From positions 59,319 through 123,318 of the forward strand of contig JAAHFN010000006.1 of assembly GCA_010672965.1 (NCBI GenBank): a stretch of DNA of 64,000 bases. The letters run 5' to 3'. Positions within the stretch are counted from its first letter, which is position 1. The number at the start of each line of letters is the position of its first letter. Position numbers and translations under genes: made by a program. Below are positions 57,507 through 64,000 of the stretch, piece by piece. This DNA is from Oscillatoria sp. SIO1A7 (GTDB taxonomy: Bacteria; Cyanobacteriota; Cyanobacteriia; Cyanobacteriales; Laspinemataceae). A model generated the notes under the pieces. It was not told the origin of the DNA, did no database searches, and worked only from the letters and a program-made list of their open reading frames with translations.

Positions 57507-57545
57507 AGAACAGCCACGGCACCTTGTATTAGCCGTGGCTGTTCT
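57507..57545 (+). terminator. Rho-independent terminator
   Basis: AGAACAGCCACGGC pairs perfectly with GCCGTGGCTGTTCT (14 bp stem, 11-base loop), followed by CCTATTTATTAATTTT. It lies about 50 bp after the stop at 57457. Confidence 0.85.
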
Positions 57546-57579
57546 CCTATTTATTAATTTTGTCACATACTTACTTAAA

Positions 57580-57640
57580 GCGATCGCCCTTTAGCCAATT
57601 TTTGCTTAAAATAAAAACAATAGTCCAACAAAAAACAAAA
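57580..57640 (+). repeat. Duplicated leader segment, copy 1
   Basis: 61 bp, GCGATCGCCCTTTAGCC through CAATAGTCCAAC to the A of the DUF433 ATG; 59 of 61 bases are the same at 59381-59441. It probably carries promoter or leader sequence for small accessory genes. Confidence 0.75.
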
Positions 57641-57925
57641 TGACCCTCGCACCCGTTATAGCAGAACATATCGAAATTACCCCTGGCACTTGCGGAGACA
57701 AACCTCGCAAGGCAGGACTATCGCATAACCGTTCAAAATATCGCGATCTGGCACCAACGCCTAGGAATGCCTCCAGAGGAGATTATCTACCACCATCCCA
57801 CCATTACTCTGGCTGATGTCCATGCAGCCAAGGCATACTATTACGATAATCTCCAAGAAGTCGGGGAACAAATTCGAGAGGGAGAAGCTTTTGCAAAGCA
57901 AATGCAGGGAACAGTCCTTCTATAG
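57640..57925 (+). pseudogene. DUF433 antitoxin, frameshifted
   Basis: ATG 57640 gives MTLAPVIAEHIEITPGTCGD then KPRKAG. Dropping one base near 57720 continues as YRITVQNIAIWHQRLGMPPE, then EIIYHHPTITLADVHAAKAY and ends QMQGTVLL at 57925. This is the DUF433 order (G-KPRIAG-RITVQ). Total length 286 is one more than a multiple of three, consistent with a single inserted base. Without correction the frame stops after about 60 residues. It precedes a ruined DUF5615 partner. Confidence 0.8.
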
Positions 57926-57961
57926 TTGAAAAAATTATCAAGAGAGATCGCGTTAGAAATA

Positions 57962-58424
57962 ATTAAATTCCATCTCGATGAAAGTGTCAGTAACGCGATC
58001 GCGCTCTGGTTTGGGACTGCGTGAATTTGATGTCACTACCTCTCCTGAAGAAGGACTCATTGGTGCATCGGACGAAGAACAAATCGCATTTGCTTTGTCT
58101 GGCAGAAGAGTTATTTTTACATTTGATGACGATTTTCTGCAACTCCATCAAGCAGGGATAACTCATGCAGGTATCGTTTACAGTCGTCAGGGAAGTCGAT
58201 CGATATAGCATTTCTCAAATAAGTGTAATAAGCGATCGGGTAGGGGCGACAGCATCCCCCTTGACCATCTCTGCTGTAAAACGGGGATTCCGATCTTGGG
58301 ATGCTTCGCCCAGACACTTTCCATCAATTTGAGAACCGCTATAGGAGAAATCATACGCAATCTCATCTTGATTTGGGAATGTCTAGATTCAGACTATATG
58401 ATGGGGCGCGTTGAATTTATTTGA
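57962..58424 (+). pseudogene. DUF5615 PIN-like toxin, start lost, frameshifted and split by a MITE
   Basis: IKFHLDESVSNAIAL (57962 on, with ATT where ATG is expected) shifts frame after GCGATCGCGCTC to GLGLREFDVTTSPEEGLIGA, then SDEEQIAFALSGRRVIFTFD and AGIVYSRQGSRSI. At 58205 an inserted element begins. Past it, the frame resumes at 58344 with GEIIRNLILIWECLDSDYMM and GRVEFI, stop 58422-58424, the usual DUF5615 C-terminus. It has three independent lesions, so it is certainly inactive. Confidence 0.88.
58206..58341. mobile_element. MITE-like element, family A, copy 4, inserted at TA in a toxin gene
   Basis: Ends TAGCATTTCTCAAATAAG and AATTTGAGAACCGCTA, flanked by TA on both sides (58204-58205 and 58342-58343). 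The reading frame of the host gene fixes the insertion point between codons for SRSI and GEII, so the added DNA is 138 bp including one TA. A TA duplication is the signature of IS630/Tc1-mariner-type transposition; that assignment is inference. Confidence 0.88.
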
Positions 58425-58524
58425 AAATAACGATCGCCCCATAATCTTGCCAGACTGACCAGCCACACTCCAGTGGGATTCTTGTTTTAGACGAGTTTGC
58501 TTAGTCAGTGAGATTTATTGCTAT

Positions 58525-59151
58525 CTATCCATCTGCATCCTGCTGCTGCCGAATTTCAAAGGTATATGGGCCGAAACCTCCGACTTGCAGATCCTGCTTA
58601 TTGGGTTCTGCTTGCAGTTTAGGACCGTCCGCCCGTACTGCCTTGACCTCCCAGTCAAATTTTTGAGAGGATTCGGGATTATCGGAAACAACGACAAATT
58701 TGCCGTCCTTAATTTTCTCGCCGTCAACTGACTGAACTGCGATGCGATCGAAGCCGTCGATGTTGGTCAATACAATAGTCCTTTGCTCCTTGCGGGTAAA
58801 TGACTCGAAATAATGCGGCAGAGCGATCGTTGTCTTTCCATTGCAGAGCTGGGACGTACCGCGATAGTAAACCGCTCCCTCTGGTCCTTCGAGAGTGGCG
58901 TGAACGATATACTTATCTTCATCCAAGGGATGATCGACGATAAATGTCTTAAAGACGCCGGACGAAGTGTTCCAAATTTGAATTGCTCGCTCGGTATTGC
59001 CGTAGGTTTTCTGGTCGTACTTGAATGCGAAAACACCTTTGTCACCACCCGTGCTGAAGCCTTGAATGCTAGCAGCAGCACTGCCTAAGTCACGGCCAGA
59101 AACGACTCCATCGACCTTCACATCACCATTAAAATTTGCAGCCTCGCTCAT
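58525..59151 (-). CDS. Unknown beta-rich protein, tail-fibre-like segment
   Basis: 208 residues without a signal peptide: NFNGDVKVDGVVSGRDLGSA, then IWNTSSGVFKTFIVDHPLDE, DKYIVHATLEGPEGAVYYRG, IALPHYFESFTRKEQRTIVL and KFDWEVKAVRADGP. The FIVDHPLDEDKYIVHATLEG block resembles a segment found in phage tail-fibre-like and S74-chaperone-bearing proteins, but there is no S74 triad here. The start is an ATG with AGGAG-like sequence upstream. No phage genes around. A piece of it recurs at 56451-56487. Confidence 0.6.
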   Translation of the reverse strand: MSEAANFNGDVKVDGVVSGRDLGSAAASIQGFSTGGDKGVFAFKYDQKTYGNTERAIQIWNTSSGVFKTFIVDHPLDEDKYIVHATLEGPEGAVYYRGTSQLCNGKTTIALPHYFESFTRKEQRTIVLTNIDGFDRIAVQSVDGEKIKDGKFVVVSDNPESSQKFDWEVKAVRADGPKLQAEPNKQDLQVGGFGPYTFEIRQQQDADG

Positions 59152-59380
59152 TTTAGAACTCCTTAATTTGGATAAATTGGTCGTGCTACTTTGTCATGTC
59201 AGTAGCGTAAGCCTCCTGCGATCGGAGGTTGAGCGCAACGCTATCATAACTGCGAGCTACTTAAACCAAAAAGTAATAAAACTTTATTTTTCTACCTACA
59301 TGAGTTTACAATGTTACCAAGGATACAATATAATTTTATTCTTAAGAAAGCTTACTATCGCAACCCTGAAAAGCTATGGA

Positions 59381-59441
59381 GCGATCGCCCTCTAGCCAAT
59401 TTTTGCTTAAAATAAAAACAATAGTCCAAGAAAAAACAAAA
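59381..59441 (+). repeat. Duplicated leader segment, copy 2
   Basis: Matches 57580-57640 at 59 of 61 positions. In copy 1 it ends at an antitoxin ATG; here the ATG is gone (CAAAACACCC) and a DUF2283 remnant follows. Confidence 0.75.
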
Positions 59442-59459
59442 CACCCGCGATCGAAAATG

Positions 59460-59576
59460 GAAGACGATATGCGAACAGAATATGACTTGCAAGCTGGGGA
59501 ATTATTGGTAGGAATAGAAATTTTAGATGCTAAAGAGGTATTGGGCTCGGGACAGGTTCCCAAAGTCGTGCTTTAA
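59460..59576 (+). pseudogene. DUF2283 remnant
   Basis: YDLQAGELLVGIEILDAKEV then LGSGQVPKVVL and stop; the LVGIEILDA motif is the C-terminal end of DUF2283 proteins. The N-terminal strands are missing, replaced by the duplicated leader and low-complexity sequence. Confidence 0.6.
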
Positions 59577-59778
59577 AATATCCCTTTTGCCGTAGCTAGC
59601 TGAATTGACTAAGAGCCGATCCAAATTTTTAAAATCGCGATCGCGCAAGCACTGACAAGTCAGTTCGGTAAAGAATTTTTGTAAGGAGCAATCGCGCCGT
59701 TAGACTACTACCAAATCAAAAGGTTTATAATAACCAAAATGCCACGCTGCTTTACTTAACATAAGAAGGAGCCAGCCG

Positions 59779-60033
59779 TTAAAACAACTGCTCTTCATCT
59801 GGTTCTTCCCCAGCCAGCACTTGCATCAACAGCTTCAGATCGAGATACATTGTGCGATATGGGTTGGCGGGCGGTAGCGGCTCAGTTGGATCCGCGAACT
59901 CAAAGCCTAGCTTGCTGTAAAAACCAGATGTATCGTAGGGTGGGTCAACTTCAGAATCGTAGAGAGCATCTACTGTGATGAATTTCGCCCCAATTATAGG
60001 AACTACTCCATCAAATTTTCCGGTATTAGCCAT
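59779..60033 (-). CDS. GNAT acetyltransferase C-terminal fragment
   Basis: 84 residues from ATG 60033, which overlaps the stop of the upstream small gene by 8 bp. VPIIGAKFITVDALYD, FYSKLGFEFADPTEPLPP and NPYRTMYLDLKLLMQVL are the end of a GNAT acetyltransferase (residues about 90-170 of the family); the acetyl-CoA-binding loop is absent, so enzyme activity is not expected. It is either a degenerate toxin (GNAT toxins pair with small antitoxins) or a decayed metabolic enzyme. Confidence 0.55.
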   Translation of the reverse strand: MANTGKFDGVVPIIGAKFITVDALYDSEVDPPYDTSGFYSKLGFEFADPTEPLPPANPYRTMYLDLKLLMQVLAGEEPDEEQLF

Positions 60034-60190
60034 TGTTCTTAGCTTGGCGGCGACGACTAGCAGCAAGACGTTTGGCTAGGGCAAGCATACGTTCGTTGAC
60101 CACTGCTCCGCCAGAATCGATCGCTTCGAGCAGTTTCTTAGCGGCAATGCCTGAAACAGGCTTAGATTGTGTTTGGAGAGGATATTTCAT
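60026..60190 (-). CDS. Small basic protein, possible antitoxin-like partner
   Basis: 54 residues from ATG 60190: KYPLQTQSKPVSGIAAKKLL, then EAIDSGGAVVNERMLALAKR and a basic end RRRQAKNN. The overlap with the GNAT fragment start suggests coupled translation. No family recognised; size and layout fit an antitoxin of a GNAT pair, but no ribbon-helix-helix motif is clear. Confidence 0.45.
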   Translation of the reverse strand: MKYPLQTQSKPVSGIAAKKLLEAIDSGGAVVNERMLALAKRLAASRRRQAKNNG

Positions 60191-60206
60191 AATGGCATAT
60201 GCGATT

Positions 60207-60335
60207 TTAACGTCCATTATAGCAAGTAATGACCTCTTGATGCTCGCAGTCATTGTCTAGAACCATATGCAGGTCTGGAAACAGTTCCAGTTTTTGCTTG
60301 CGCGCCAGCTCGGCCAATGCGGACTCAAAAGCCAT
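60207..60335 (-). CDS. Very small ORF with a good ribosome-binding site
   Basis: 42 residues: MAFESALAELARKQKLELFP then DLHMVLDNDCEHQEVITCYN. CGGAGGTG sits just before ATG 60335, better than for the two genes downstream, so it may lead this small operon. The helical start looks like the N-terminus of a longer protein cut short. Not recognised. Confidence 0.35.
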   Translation of the reverse strand: MAFESALAELARKQKLELFPDLHMVLDNDCEHQEVITCYNGR

Positions 60336-60621
60336 CACCTCCGAGAGGCGATCGCATTAGTCGATTCGCCTGCAAAATGCTAATTCAAGTATCTTCGCTC
60401 ATCTTCTATATTCTACATATAGACGCAAAAGCCCTGCCAATAGCAAGCATTTATGTCAGCCGCAGTTATTAGGCTAAGTGAAGATTAGATGCGCGTTGCG
60501 TACCCTACTTGCTGGTATAGTAGTAAGATGCGCGGCGACGGCTACTTGCTACCAATGCGAACATGCCCAATGCCCGATCCCCAATAGCCGATAATTTTAG
60601 CAATCCAATTGAGGAATGCCC

Positions 60622-62100
60622 ATGCTCCTAACCCGAGATAAGACAGAACAGCGCAACTGGAAACCAATCGTCAAAGAATTCGAGCGAGCCCTAGGCAAGG
60701 ATGGTGTAGTGCGACGCAAAGAAGAATTGCTCGTCTATGAGTGTGACGGTTTGAGCAGCTATCGCCAGCGTCCGGCAGTGGTGGTGCTGCCCCGGACTAC
60801 AGAACAAGTAGCAGAAGCTGTAAAAATCTGCGATCGCCACAACATCCCCTGGGTAGCGCGGGGGGCAGGGACCGGCCTATCTGGCGGTGCTTTACCCATA
60901 GAGAACTGCGTTCTAATCGTTACTGCCTTAATGCGCAAAATCCTATCTGTCGATTTGGAAAACCAGCGAGTAGTAGTTCAGCCCGGGGTTATTAACAACT
61001 GGGTTACCCAAACCGTCAGCGGAGCCGGATTTTACTATGCCCCAGACCCTTCCAGTCAAATTATCTGCTCGATTGGCGGCAACGTTGCCGAAAACTCCGG
61101 CGGAGTTCACTGCCTCAAATATGGAGTAACCGTCAATCACGTTATGGGTTTAAAACTGGTCGTCGCCGATGGTTCGATTGTAGAAGTCGGCGGCGAAATA
61201 CCCGAAATGCCCGGTTACGACCTGACGGGTTTATTTGTCGGTTCCGAAGGCACCTTGGGTATCGCCACGGAAATTACCCTGCGCATTCTCAAAGCGCCAG
61301 AAGCGATTTGCGTTTTGCTAGCCGACTTTACCAGCATCGAAGCCGCCGCTAAGACAGTATCGGATATTATTGCTTCTGGGGTTATTCCCGGAGGCATGGA
61401 AATTATGGACAATATAAGTATCAACGCTGTGGAAGATGTAGTGGCTATGGGTTGCTACCCCCGGGATGCAGCGGCGATTTTATTGATAGAAGTCGATGGC
61501 TTGCAAGTAGAAGTAGATGCTAATAAAAAGCGGGTTGCGGAAATTTGCAAGAAAAATGGGGCTCGCGATGTAACTACAGCTAGCGATGCGGAACAGCGCC
61601 TGAAATTATGGAAAGGTCGGAAAGCTGCTTTTGCCGCCGCCGGACATATGAGTCCCGATTATTACGTTCAAGATGGTGTTATCCCCCGCACCGAGCTACC
61701 TTTTGTCTTGAAAGAAATTGAGAAGCTCAGCCAACAATATGGCTATTGCATTGCTAATGTCTTTCATGCCGGAGATGGCAACTTGCATCCTCTAGTCCTT
61801 TACGATAATTCTATTCCGGGCGCTCTGGAAGAAGTGGAAGAAGTGGCCGGGGAGATTCTGAAAATCTGCGTTAAAGTTGGCGGCAGCCTTTCTGGGGAAC
61901 ACGGGATTGGTGCGGACAAAAAATGCTATATGCCGGAGATGTTTTCCGAAACAGATTTAGAAACTATGCAGTGGGTGCGTCAAGTTTTTAATCCCAAAGG
62001 CTTGGCCAATCCGGGCAAGATGTTTCCGACCCCGCGCACCTGTGGGGAAGCGGCACGGGCTCCGATGGCTGAAAAGTTTAAAAACGTGGAACTTTTTTGA
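60622..62100 (+). CDS. glcD: Glycolate dehydrogenase/oxidase subunit GlcD
   Basis: 492 residues from ATG 60622, with GAGGA six bases upstream (ATG 60616 is too close to it). FAD-binding PCMH domain: VVVLPRTTEQVAEAVKIC, GAGTGLSGGALP, CSIGGNVAENSGGVHCLKYG and GLFVGSEGTLGIATE. The C-terminal FAD-linked oxidase domain ends VGGSLSGEHGIGADKKCYM, with HAGDGNLHPLV in the active site. It oxidises glycolate to glyoxylate in photorespiration; cyanobacteria use this GlcD form. GlcE and GlcF are not adjacent. Confidence 0.93.
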   Translation: MLLTRDKTEQRNWKPIVKEFERALGKDGVVRRKEELLVYECDGLSSYRQRPAVVVLPRTTEQVAEAVKICDRHNIPWVARGAGTGLSGGALPIENCVLIVTALMRKILSVDLENQRVVVQPGVINNWVTQTVSGAGFYYAPDPSSQIICSIGGNVAENSGGVHCLKYGVTVNHVMGLKLVVADGSIVEVGGEIPEMPGYDLTGLFVGSEGTLGIATEITLRILKAPEAICVLLADFTSIEAAAKTVSDIIASGVIPGGMEIMDNISINAVEDVVAMGCYPRDAAAILLIEVDGLQVEVDANKKRVAEICKKNGARDVTTASDAEQRLKLWKGRKAAFAAAGHMSPDYYVQDGVIPRTELPFVLKEIEKLSQQYGYCIANVFHAGDGNLHPLVLYDNSIPGALEEVEEVAGEILKICVKVGGSLSGEHGIGADKKCYMPEMFSETDLETMQWVRQVFNPKGLANPGKMFPTPRTCGEAARAPMAEKFKNVELF

Positions 62101-62733
62101 TTTATTCGTCGTCTTTGCCTAAGAAATACTCAAGCAAACTGTAGTTACAGAAGCTGGGTTAAGAGCGATCGCAGGATCTAACGCCCCATAGGTAAGCGAA
62201 AAATTAAGGCCAAAAATAGCGCGAAAATACGGCATTTCTTAGCATAGCTATTCTGGATCTAGTAGGGTGCGACACCGCTTTACCCAAAAAAGCTCCAACA
62301 GGAGAAATTCCATGTGGGTCCTAAAACCGCCCGATTAGCTGAAGGTGGTCTTAGGAGGAGTTACGCATAGACGCTATTAGGACTTATTACGCAAATTGTC
62401 CGATTGAACTATGGATCTGACGATTTGCGCAAGTCCTGTCTTATAAAGTTGCACAGTGCGGCACCTTATATATATATATAGATAAATAGATAGCTGTAAA
62501 AGATCCGATTATGCAGCGACAGGACTTACGCAAATAGTCGGAGCTATTCTATATATAGCGTTTGATTTTTTTCAACCTCTACATAAAGAGTAGATGCGTA
62601 AGTCCAGAGGCGGGAGAAGAGGGCAGCACCCTGTTAGGGTCATACCCGCCTTGTCTCGGGGCTGGTTGTGGGCTATAGATACCAGTAAGAAATGAAAAAC
62701 ATTATTCATCGGGTTTAACCCCCTTATACGATC
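62101..62733. other. 630 bp without a gene; two family B elements
   Basis: Holds 62379-62437 (AGGACTTATTACGC to GCGCAAGTCCT) and 62521-62605 (AGGACTTACGC to GCGTAAGTCC), a TATATATATATA run at 62469-62480 and GTAGGGTGCGACACCGC near 62260. It includes the promoter of the HD gene, not identified. Confidence 0.6.
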
Positions 62734-63453
62734 GTGTTAAATACGAAATATGTCGATGGGTTGGCACTGAAATCTTCCTTTGAATGTTTGTTGGGAAAGT
62801 TTCAGGTAGAGCCAAGAGCAGGGAAAAGACTCTTGTTCGATTTGGTACGAGCCTATTCTGGCGGTAGCCGGTTTTATCACAATCTGGGTCACGTCCAGGA
62901 AGTTTTGCAGAGGATAGAACAGCTGCGCAGTCTCGCTAGCGATTTCCCCGCTATCCAACTGGCCGCTTGGTTTCACGATGCTATCTATGACCCAACAGCC
63001 AAAGATAATGAAGAAAAAAGTGCCCGTTACGCAGCAGATGTGCTAGCTAGGTTGGGGCTGCCAGGAGTCACGATCGATAGGGTATCCCAGATGATTTTAA
63101 GTACCAAGCACCATCAGGCAGCCTCTGAGGATATTGACAGTCGGATTCTCCTCGATGCCGATTTGGCAATTTTAGGAGAAGAAAATACAGAATATCGCTT
63201 TTATGCAGTCGGCATCCGCCGCGAATATTCCTGGCTCTCTGATGCAGAATATTCCCAGGGAAGAATCCAGATATTGCATAATTTGCTAAAACGAGAGCGT
63301 ATTTATTTTACCGAAAGCTTTTTTGAGGTATTAGAAGAAAGAGCAAGGAAGAATATGCGCTTGGAAATAGAGGCTCTATATAGGGGAGGCGAGGGATATT
63401 CCCCATTTGTCAGTCGAAGGGAATTCGAGGCTTTTCGGAAAAAAAGCGCCTAA
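62734..63453 (+). CDS. HD-domain metal-dependent phosphohydrolase
   Basis: 239 residues, GTG start at 62734. HD-superfamily metal ligands: FYHNLGHVQEVL, AAWFHDAIYDP and STKHHQA, with the distal aspartate in LLDADLAILGE. The YHNLGHV...WFHDAIYDP pattern matches a family of small predicted hydrolases (COG4339). The substrate, possibly a nucleotide, is unknown. It stands alone and is followed by GTGTTGA simple repeats. Confidence 0.82.
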   Translation: MLNTKYVDGLALKSSFECLLGKFQVEPRAGKRLLFDLVRAYSGGSRFYHNLGHVQEVLQRIEQLRSLASDFPAIQLAAWFHDAIYDPTAKDNEEKSARYAADVLARLGLPGVTIDRVSQMILSTKHHQAASEDIDSRILLDADLAILGEENTEYRFYAVGIRREYSWLSDAEYSQGRIQILHNLLKRERIYFTESFFEVLEERARKNMRLEIEALYRGGEGYSPFVSRREFEAFRKKSA

Positions 63454-64000
63454 AAGGAGTGTTGAGTGTTGAGTGTTGAGTGTTGAGTTTTAAGTTTTGA
63501 GTTATTAGCTCGTACCAAATCCGTCGGCGAGAGCCGGTATATTATTTGTTTCTGCCTTGTAGTAGGGGCTTTCCGGCCGTATGCCCGGGACGGCAGGCTC
63601 CGCCAACTGTTCTACGTCAGTTCGCCCCTACGACCGTTTAGTGCGGGCGATATGAAACGCCCCTACCCAAAAATTAAAATTTCAGGTAATACTGTACCTA
63701 TGCTCTAGGCTAGACGAACCGGAAAATATATTGTTTTGCTTTGCATACTGCCCGGTATAGTGAACTCACGATACCTATACAACTTTCAATCTAATAACTT
63801 TCAAGCTAAGAAATCAAAACTTAAAACTTATATCAAATCCGGTTAAACAGTTACAATATCTGTAGGGGCGGTGCCTAGGGTGTTCACTCTGGGACTCATC
63901 AAAAGAGATGGTTTTCATACAGAAAATATGCTAAGATGAAGGCTCGCCAGGAAGACAAGACTATTGGCCCTATTTTGAGACAAGACTATTGTCTCAAAAT
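63454..64000. other. Repeat-rich end of the window
   Basis: GTGTTGA units (63462-63488), a GTAGGGGCTTTCCGGCC palindrome half (63561), one family C end ATATCAAATCCGGTTAA (63830-63846) without its partner, and at the edge a direct repeat AGACAAGACTATTG with an inverted ATTTTGAGACAA/TTGTCTCAAAAT (63973-64000), possibly the border of a further element. Confidence 0.5.

Noticed and set aside
58525..59151. Prophage tail gene
   Set aside because: Resembles part of tail-fibre-like proteins, but no other phage gene is present within the window.

Overview
The window looks like chromosomal DNA of a filamentous cyanobacterium, probably of the Oscillatoriales type. GCGATCGC (HIP1) octamers occur throughout. 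The tocopherol/plastoquinone methyltransferase, GlcD, the LrtA-type hibernation factor, the precorrin reductase CobK, the WD40-tailed kinase and the xisHI-type pair are all typical of cyanobacteria. Intergenic DNA is loaded with short tandem repeats (GGGCATT, GGGTGTG, GTCAGCA) and small palindromic elements. I saw no tRNA, rRNA or CRISPR array.

Layout. 1-7140: the 3' end of an RTX calcium-binding surface protein, a composite palindrome carrying a MITE-like insertion, and a 1620-residue two-partner-secretion exoprotein that ends in a CHAT protease domain. 7155-16068 (minus strand): an island matching the STM4011-STM4015 families of unknown function, with a radical SAM enzyme (STM4012), a sulfatase-like hydrolase (STM4013), an ATP-grasp protein (STM4014) and three HEAT/LRR proteins of STM4015 type. 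A Panacea-domain gene and a small convergent gene interrupt it. 16500-19816: a lipoprotein and a long gene-poor stretch leading to rpoD. 19817-35212: mostly housekeeping genes (rpoD, cobK, a GDP-mannose-pyrophosphorylase/phosphomannomutase-like fusion, ssb, lipB, lrtA/hpf, TPR proteins, a YbjQ-type protein, an aminotransferase, xisI with a wrecked xisH, a TPR-oxygenase fusion). 36481-48468: an Rpn-type nuclease, a four-gene minus-strand cluster (AAA-type ATPase, frameshifted antitoxin, frameshifted PIN toxin, giant TPR-STAND-WD40 protein), and a Ser/Thr kinase with seven WD repeats. 48701-56029: threonine/serine dehydratase, a DUF2809 membrane protein, gyrB, miaA, a DUF433/DUF5615 toxin-antitoxin pair and MPBQ methyltransferase. 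56046-60335: a decaying accessory patch with secreted proteins, a dead DUF433/DUF5615 pair split by a MITE, a DUF2283 remnant and a GNAT fragment. 60622-63453: glcD and an HD-domain hydrolase.

The best candidates for an undescribed system are the STM4012-STM4015 island with its triplicated STM4015 genes, and the AAA ATPase/STAND-WD40 pair. The STAND protein carries 21 near-identical WD-like repeats, the number needed for three seven-bladed propellers. The clearest sequence-level results are mobile-element insertions that can be reconstructed exactly. A 136-138 bp element with TA-flanked ends sits inside a DUF5615 toxin reading frame, and a 143 bp element with a 7 bp target duplication sits inside a palindromic repeat. 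Several coding regions have also absorbed the genome's intergenic repeats as in-frame protein sequence.
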